From: Nitrospirota bacterium
Lineage (GTDB): Bacteria; Nitrospirota; Thermodesulfovibrionia; Thermodesulfovibrionales; UBA1546
Length of the DNA stretch: 8,807 bases
Direction: 5' to 3'
NCBI GenBank assembly: GCA_004298625.1
Contig: SCSY01000110.1
Location: forward strand, 1-8,807
The notes under the pieces are model-generated. The model saw nothing but the letters and a program-made list of their open reading frames with translations. It was not told the origin of the DNA and ran no database searches. The translations under genes and the position numbers were made by a program. Below are positions 6,326 to 8,807 of this stretch, piece after piece. The first letter of the stretch is position 1. Each line of letters starts with the position of its first letter.

Positions 6326-6454
6326 TCAGTGAGCGCCATGTATGAGCACAGGGAGACACCTTACGCATACAAGCTTTTCTTTTCCCTCATGGACGCATTT
6401 AAGATAGACCACGTCTTTATCTGTCTTTCCGCAGACAAAACATTTAGTTTCCAT
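6326..6454 (-). CDS. 42-residue Cys-rich (zinc-ribbon-like) mini-protein
   Basis: A tiny open frame that begins METKCFVCGKTDKD and ends VLIHGAH. Two Cys pairs, CFVC (Cys5, Cys8) and CVRC (Cys30, Cys33), are spaced as in zinc-ribbon or rubredoxin-like knuckles; Cys20 and His22 lie between. The start ATG is one base after the stop of the DUF1858 gene, and its ribosome site (GGAGGAA) lies inside that gene's last codons, so the two are translationally coupled. That arrangement, and the ordered Cys spacing, support a real gene despite its size. It probably binds zinc or iron; its function is unknown. The coupling suggests it acts with the DUF1858 protein. Confidence 0.8.
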   Translation of the reverse strand: METKCFVCGKTDKDVVYLKCVHEGKEKLVCVRCLPVLIHGAH

Positions 6455-6455
6455 A

Positions 6456-6668
6456 TTATTCCTCCAAAGAGTTTAATTCTTCTAAGATCGTGTTAGGGTC
6501 AACATTATGCATCATCGCGCCGAAGGATAGAGACTCCACCTTCATGCCGGGACATGTGAAGCAGCCGTTGCCGAAGTATTTCTCTATCACCTTTGATGCA
6601 GCAGGGCTGTGTTTTACTATATCGCCTATAAACGAGTCTTTTGTGAAGATTGTTTTTGTCGCTGTCAT
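6456..6668 (-). CDS. DUF1858-domain protein
   Basis: A 70-residue cytoplasmic protein that is essentially one DUF1858 domain: an N-terminal helix pair (FIGDIVKHSPAASKVIEKYF), the Cys motif GCFTCPGM (Cys36, Cys39), and the C-terminal SFGAMMHNVDPNTILEELN. The family resembles the N-terminal domain of the ScdA/YtfE (RIC) iron-sulfur repair proteins and often occurs near genes for nitrogen-oxide stress and hybrid cluster protein. No biochemical role is established for the stand-alone form. AAGGAGG precedes the ATG. It is the first gene of a two-gene operon with its own operator-bearing promoter, co-regulated by inference with the octaheme enzymes. Confidence 0.9.
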   Translation of the reverse strand: MTATKTIFTKDSFIGDIVKHSPAASKVIEKYFGNGCFTCPGMKVESLSFGAMMHNVDPNTILEELNSLEE

Positions 6669-6709
6669 TTTAGCCTCCTTTTAATTTAGCTCTTAATTGT
6701 TATATCTAT

Positions 6710-6751
6710 AGTTTAATCATAAGTTATGTAAAAGTTTATGACTTATGTCAT
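6710..6751 (-). promoter_or_regulatory. Crp/Fnr-type operator and -10 box, DUF1858 operon
   Basis: ATGAC-TTAT-GTCAT (6738-6751) is a perfect inverted repeat whose centre is 29.5 bases before TAAACT (6715-6710, minus strand), that is -41.5 from a start near 6703, with a leader of about 35 bases. A TATAGA at 6710-6705 is an alternative -10. The operator begins only 12 bases past the upstream gene's stop. Confidence 0.65.
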
Positions 6752-6763
6752 ATGTCTTCATTT

Positions 6764-7228
6764 TTATTCTACCACGTTATTTTCACTGAGGACATCACCT
6801 TTAACCCCGATTACGGTTTCATATAAAGGTATGTCTTTCCCTGCTCTTTTTATCGCTTCCCTAAGAACAACCGTCATGCCGCCGCAGCACGGGACCTCCA
6901 TTCTCAGGCACGTCACGCTTTTAACAGGGATGTTGCTGAATATCTCCGTGAACTTTTCAATATAGACCTGTGCATTGTCAAGCTTGGGGCAGCCTATCAG
7001 GAGTTTCTTGTCCTTGAGGAATTTTTCCTGAAAGCCCTGTGCTGCAAATGCCGTGCAGTCTGCGGCTACAAGCACGTCCGCATTGTTCAGAAATGGGATG
7101 ACCGTCCCCATTAATTTAATCTGTATCGGCCAGTGCGAAAGCCTGTAGTCTTTTTTCTCTTCATTTTCCCTTGCCAGTTCTCCTATGCAGGAGCATGACG
7201 GGCATCCTTCGATTACATTTGTCTTCAT
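6764..7228 (-). CDS. Cys-rich protein related to the C-terminal half of Hcp-associated ferredoxins
   Basis: A 154-residue cytoplasmic protein. From about residue 30 it matches the C-terminal region of the 4Fe-4S proteins encoded beside hybrid cluster protein (hcp) in many anaerobes: LSHWPIQIKL, PFLNNADVLVAADCTAFA, LLIGCPKLD, and VPCCGG. Those proteins normally begin with a two-cluster ferredoxin domain. Here that is replaced by a short leader with a CPSCSC motif (Cys9, Cys12, Cys14). Further cysteines are Cys58, Cys80, Cys107, Cys114 and Cys115, enough for an iron-sulfur cluster or a redox thiol site. AGGAG lies seven bases before ATG at 7228. The family's exact role is unknown; a link with NO or nitrite stress is inferred from its relatives' neighbours and the shared operator. 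Confidence 0.75.
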   Translation of the reverse strand: MKTNVIEGCPSCSCIGELARENEEKKDYRLSHWPIQIKLMGTVIPFLNNADVLVAADCTAFAAQGFQEKFLKDKKLLIGCPKLDNAQVYIEKFTEIFSNIPVKSVTCLRMEVPCCGGMTVVLREAIKRAGKDIPLYETVIGVKGDVLSENNVVE

Positions 7229-7260
7229 TTCAAATCTCCTTTCTTAAGGTTCTTGATTAT

Positions 7261-7302
7261 AGATTACACCTATTTAAGGATGTGTTCTATGATGTATGTC
7301 AT
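7261..7302 (-). promoter_or_regulatory. Crp/Fnr-type operator and -10 box, Cys-rich protein gene
   Basis: ATGAT-GTAT-GTCAT (7289-7302) has one mismatch between its arms. Its centre is 29.5 bases before TAATCT (7266-7261, minus strand), giving -41.5 from a start near 7254 and a leader of about 26 bases. TATAAT at 7261-7256 is an alternative -10 five bases further on. Confidence 0.6.
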
Positions 7303-7320
7303 ATGACGGGGAAAAAGGCT

Positions 7321-7451
7321 ATAAACGCGGAGGGACAATCTTCTCGCTCATTCTCGCTGCGCTCCGAGGATTTTGCCTCGTTATTTTTACAATATTTACT
7401 GTAAGACTATCGGCAAAATAAGCCGCTCAAAGACAGTATCTCCGCATTTAT
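7321..7451. repeat. Palindromic interspersed repeat, copy 2 (inverted relative to copy 1)
   Basis: A non-coding 131-base element bounded by ATAAACGCGGAG (7321-7332) and the complement of ATAAATGCGGAG (7440-7451). Its core matches the repeat at 1143-1286 in opposite orientation, including GCGGCTTATTTTGCCGAT, GAGGCAAAAT and GAGAATGAGCG on the complement. CTCG...CGAG forms an inner hairpin. The element sits between the operators of two divergent promoters, 18 bases from one and 22 from the other. It accounts for most of the 315-base gap between the Cys-rich gene and the plus-strand membrane gene; the rest is promoter sequence. Confidence 0.8.
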
Positions 7452-7473
7452 CAGCGTCTATTTAGGTTGTTTT

Positions 7474-7514
7474 ATGACTTTAATCATAGCAATAAAATTT
7501 CGCGGTGATATAAT
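7474..7514 (+). promoter_or_regulatory. Crp/Fnr-type operator and -10 box, oxidase-like membrane gene
   Basis: ATGAC-TTTA-ATCAT (7474-7487) has one mismatch between its arms. Its centre is 28.5 bases before a consensus TATAAT (7509-7514), so it lies at -40.5 from a start near 7521, with a leader of about 23 bases. A second TATAAT follows directly at 7515-7520. It is the only plus-strand member of the five. Confidence 0.65.
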
Positions 7515-7543
7515 TATAATATAAAAAATTTCAGGAGGGATTT

Positions 7544-7951
7544 ATGGACAGATTCGTGAAGAACTTTATTCTGATGAGCATTGTGTATCTTGCAATCGCG
7601 TCGGTACTCGGTATTTTTATGATAGGCAGGCCGTCTCTTTATTCGCTGAAATTTGTGCATTCCCACCTTATGCTTCTGGGATGGGTTTCTATGATGATAT
7701 ACGGTGTGGGCTATCATATACTCCCGAAGTTTGCCGGAAAATTTTTGAAAAGCAAGGCGATGGGAGAAATACAGTTCTGGCTTGCAAACATCGGGCTTGT
7801 CGGAATGCTCGGATTTTATACGCTTGGAATATATGATCCATCTGGTTTATACAACAGCCTGACAATAGCATTCGGGATTATAGAGGCAATTTCAATATTC
7901 CTGTTTTTCTACAACATGATCGCAACTCTGTATGCAAAGGATGCGGCGTAA
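7544..7951 (+). CDS. Four-helix heme-copper oxidase subunit I-like membrane protein
   Basis: A 135-residue inner-membrane protein with four predicted helices (about 8-28, 39-60, 79-97 and 105-127). The segment around His39, His41 and His58 (FVHSHLMLLGWVSMMIYGVG, then YHILPKF) resembles the low-spin heme-ligand helix of cbb3-type oxidase and NO reductase subunit I. It is far too short for the normal twelve-helix subunit and lacks the copper-site histidines. It is probably a b-heme-binding or NO/O2-related mini-protein annotated in related genomes as oxidase subunit I-like; catalysis is unlikely. GGAGGG lies before ATG at 7544. It is transcribed away from the other genes from its own operator-bearing promoter, and its stop precedes a palindromic repeat. 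The function is unproven. Confidence 0.78.
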   Translation: MDRFVKNFILMSIVYLAIASVLGIFMIGRPSLYSLKFVHSHLMLLGWVSMMIYGVGYHILPKFAGKFLKSKAMGEIQFWLANIGLVGMLGFYTLGIYDPSGLYNSLTIAFGIIEAISIFLFFYNMIATLYAKDAA

Positions 7952-7958
7952 AGCGATA

Positions 7959-8086
7959 TTGTCATTCCTGCTCCGTATATTCCCCCTTTGGAAAAGGGGG
8001 ATGAAGGGGGATTTTAAAATAATGAATTCATAAAATCTCCCCTAACCCCTCTTTGCCAAAGAGGGGTATTTTCTGGACAATGACAA
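7959..8086. repeat. Third palindromic repeat (C-rich/G-rich arms) between convergent genes
   Basis: A non-coding element of about 128 bases. The outer ends are inverted TTGTCATT (7959-7966) and AATGACAA (8079-8086). Inside, CCCCCTTTGGAAAAGGGGG (7982-8000) and GGGGGATTTTA pair imperfectly with TAAAATCTCCCC and the ACCCCTCTTTGCC...GGGGT block (8031-8067). Each arm also folds on itself (CCCCCTTT...AAGGGGG; CCCCTCTTT...AAAGAGGGG). It fills the 144 bases between the plus-strand membrane gene and the convergent regulator gene and may end transcription from both sides. One arm has a counterpart inside the repeat at 1143-1286. There is no coding content. Confidence 0.8.
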
Positions 8087-8095
8087 ACAGCACAT

Positions 8096-8767
8096 TTAGC
8101 CGCAGAGAGATTTCAGCTTATCAGGATTTTTTATAAGTATTCTCCCTGCCTTCTCCGCGACAATTCCCATTTTTTTAAACTTCGACATAGTCCTTATGGA
8201 TGTCTCGACAGTTGTGCCCACCATCTCCGCAATATCCTGTTTTGTGAGTTTCATGTCAATGGCGATAGCTCCATCTGTTTTAATCCCGGTTTTATCAGCG
8301 AGTTTTATGAGCAATGAGGCTATTCTAGATTCTACCTTTTCAACGGCAATGTTTTTCAGCATTTCATGAGAGCCTTTTATCCTGTCTCCTATGTTCATCG
8401 CCATGCAATACATGAGATTTGGAAATCTATCCAGCACGCGCATAAGATTGCTTCTTGATATTTTCAGGACTTCCGAGTCTTCCATCGCAATTGCGTTTGC
8501 AGGGTAGGGGAACCCGCGCATTACGGCAACGCCCCCAAAAAAGTCGAAAGGCGAGATAATCTCAAGAATAATCTCTCTCCCGCCCTGGGAAAGTTTTGTA
8601 ATCTTCACCTTGCCTTTTGTGACTATGTAAAGCCAGTCTGAAGGGTCTCCTTCGGAGAATATTGCCTCTTTTTTCCTGAACCTTGAGGGAAGGAGATAGG
8701 GTCTTACCTCTTCCGCGTCGGAAGCGTTTAAGGCGCCGAATACAGGAATCTTTTTCAGGTCAACCAT
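8096..8767 (-). CDS. Crp/Fnr-family transcriptional regulator
   Basis: A 223-residue DNA-binding regulator. The N-terminal cyclic-nucleotide-binding-type barrel (about 8-115; EGDPSDWLYIVTKGKVKI, FFGGVAVM) leads into the long dimerisation helix (about 117-158) and a C-terminal winged helix-turn-helix (LTKQDIAEMVGTTVETSIRT and following, ending GRILIKNPDKL). It lacks the N-terminal cysteine cluster of Fnr; only Cys121 and Cys222 occur, so it is not an Fnr-type oxygen sensor. It may bind heme or another effector. The recognition helix reads VETSIR where Fnr has VETISR: Glu and Arg are kept, and the Ser is replaced by Ile. The ATG at 8767 fits the family N-terminus but has no good ribosome site. 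It is the likely activator of the five operators, by position and family; this is not shown directly. Confidence 0.92.
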   Translation of the reverse strand: MVDLKKIPVFGALNASDAEEVRPYLLPSRFRKKEAIFSEGDPSDWLYIVTKGKVKITKLSQGGREIILEIISPFDFFGGVAVMRGFPYPANAIAMEDSEVLKISRSNLMRVLDRFPNLMYCMAMNIGDRIKGSHEMLKNIAVEKVESRIASLLIKLADKTGIKTDGAIAIDMKLTKQDIAEMVGTTVETSIRTMSKFKKMGIVAEKAGRILIKNPDKLKSLCG

Positions 8768-8807
8768 GCATTAGGATAATCAAAATCCGCATTGAAGGCA
8801 AGGCTTT

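Noticed and set aside
7514..7717. Minus-strand open frame over the oxidase-like gene start
   Set aside because: It is antisense to a gene with a strong promoter, ribosome site and membrane helices, and has no recognisable domain.

Overview
The window comes from an anaerobic or microaerophilic, nitrite-respiring bacterium rich in c-type cytochromes. The mix of rubredoxin, ferredoxin, two octaheme cytochromes, DUF1858 and palindromic interspersed repeats is typical of Nitrospirota (Thermodesulfovibrio-like) or related sulfate-reducer-type lineages. This placement rests on gene content only and is not proved. Base composition is moderate and uniform, and I see no phage, transposase or CRISPR signal.

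Layout, left to right. A Glu/Leu/Phe/Val-type amino-acid dehydrogenase runs off the left edge (minus strand, 1-1035). A palindromic interspersed repeat lies at 1143-1286. A minus-strand operon follows, read from 2963 down to 1297: rubredoxin, single-cluster ferredoxin, a fused heme c / CopD-like membrane / cytochrome b5-like protein, and a small cupin. Beyond a strong hairpin (3049-3085) lies a hydroxylamine-oxidoreductase-family octaheme cytochrome (3093-4325, minus). A second terminator hairpin separates it from an octaheme nitrite reductase of the TvNiR type (4435-6087, minus), which has a CxxCK catalytic heme and the Tyr-x-Cys pair. Next come a coupled pair encoding a DUF1858 protein and a 42-residue Cys-rich mini-protein (6326-6668, minus), then a cysteine-rich protein resembling the C-terminal half of the ferredoxins that accompany hybrid cluster protein (6764-7228, minus). 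A divergent plus-strand gene (7544-7951) encodes a four-helix heme-copper-oxidase-subunit-I-like protein. A third palindromic repeat (7959-8086) separates it from a convergent Crp/Fnr-family regulator (8096-8767, minus).

How they may work together. Both octaheme enzymes belong to families that handle nitrite, hydroxylamine and ammonia, and the small redox proteins fit a nitrite / nitrogen-oxide response. The amino-acid dehydrogenase could assimilate the ammonium formed.

The most informative signal is regulatory. The five promoters of the nitrite/redox genes each carry a near-identical 14-bp operator, ATGAY-N4-RTCAT. Each is followed 28.5-29.5 bp from its centre by a TANNNT -10 box, which places the operator at about -41.5, the classical position for Crp/Fnr activators. 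The rubredoxin operon and the dehydrogenase lack a proper copy and instead show sigma70-like promoters. The Crp/Fnr gene at the right edge is the obvious candidate regulator. Its recognition helix resembles that of Fnr but has Ile where Fnr has the base-contacting Ser, which could go with the ATGA rather than TTGA half-site.
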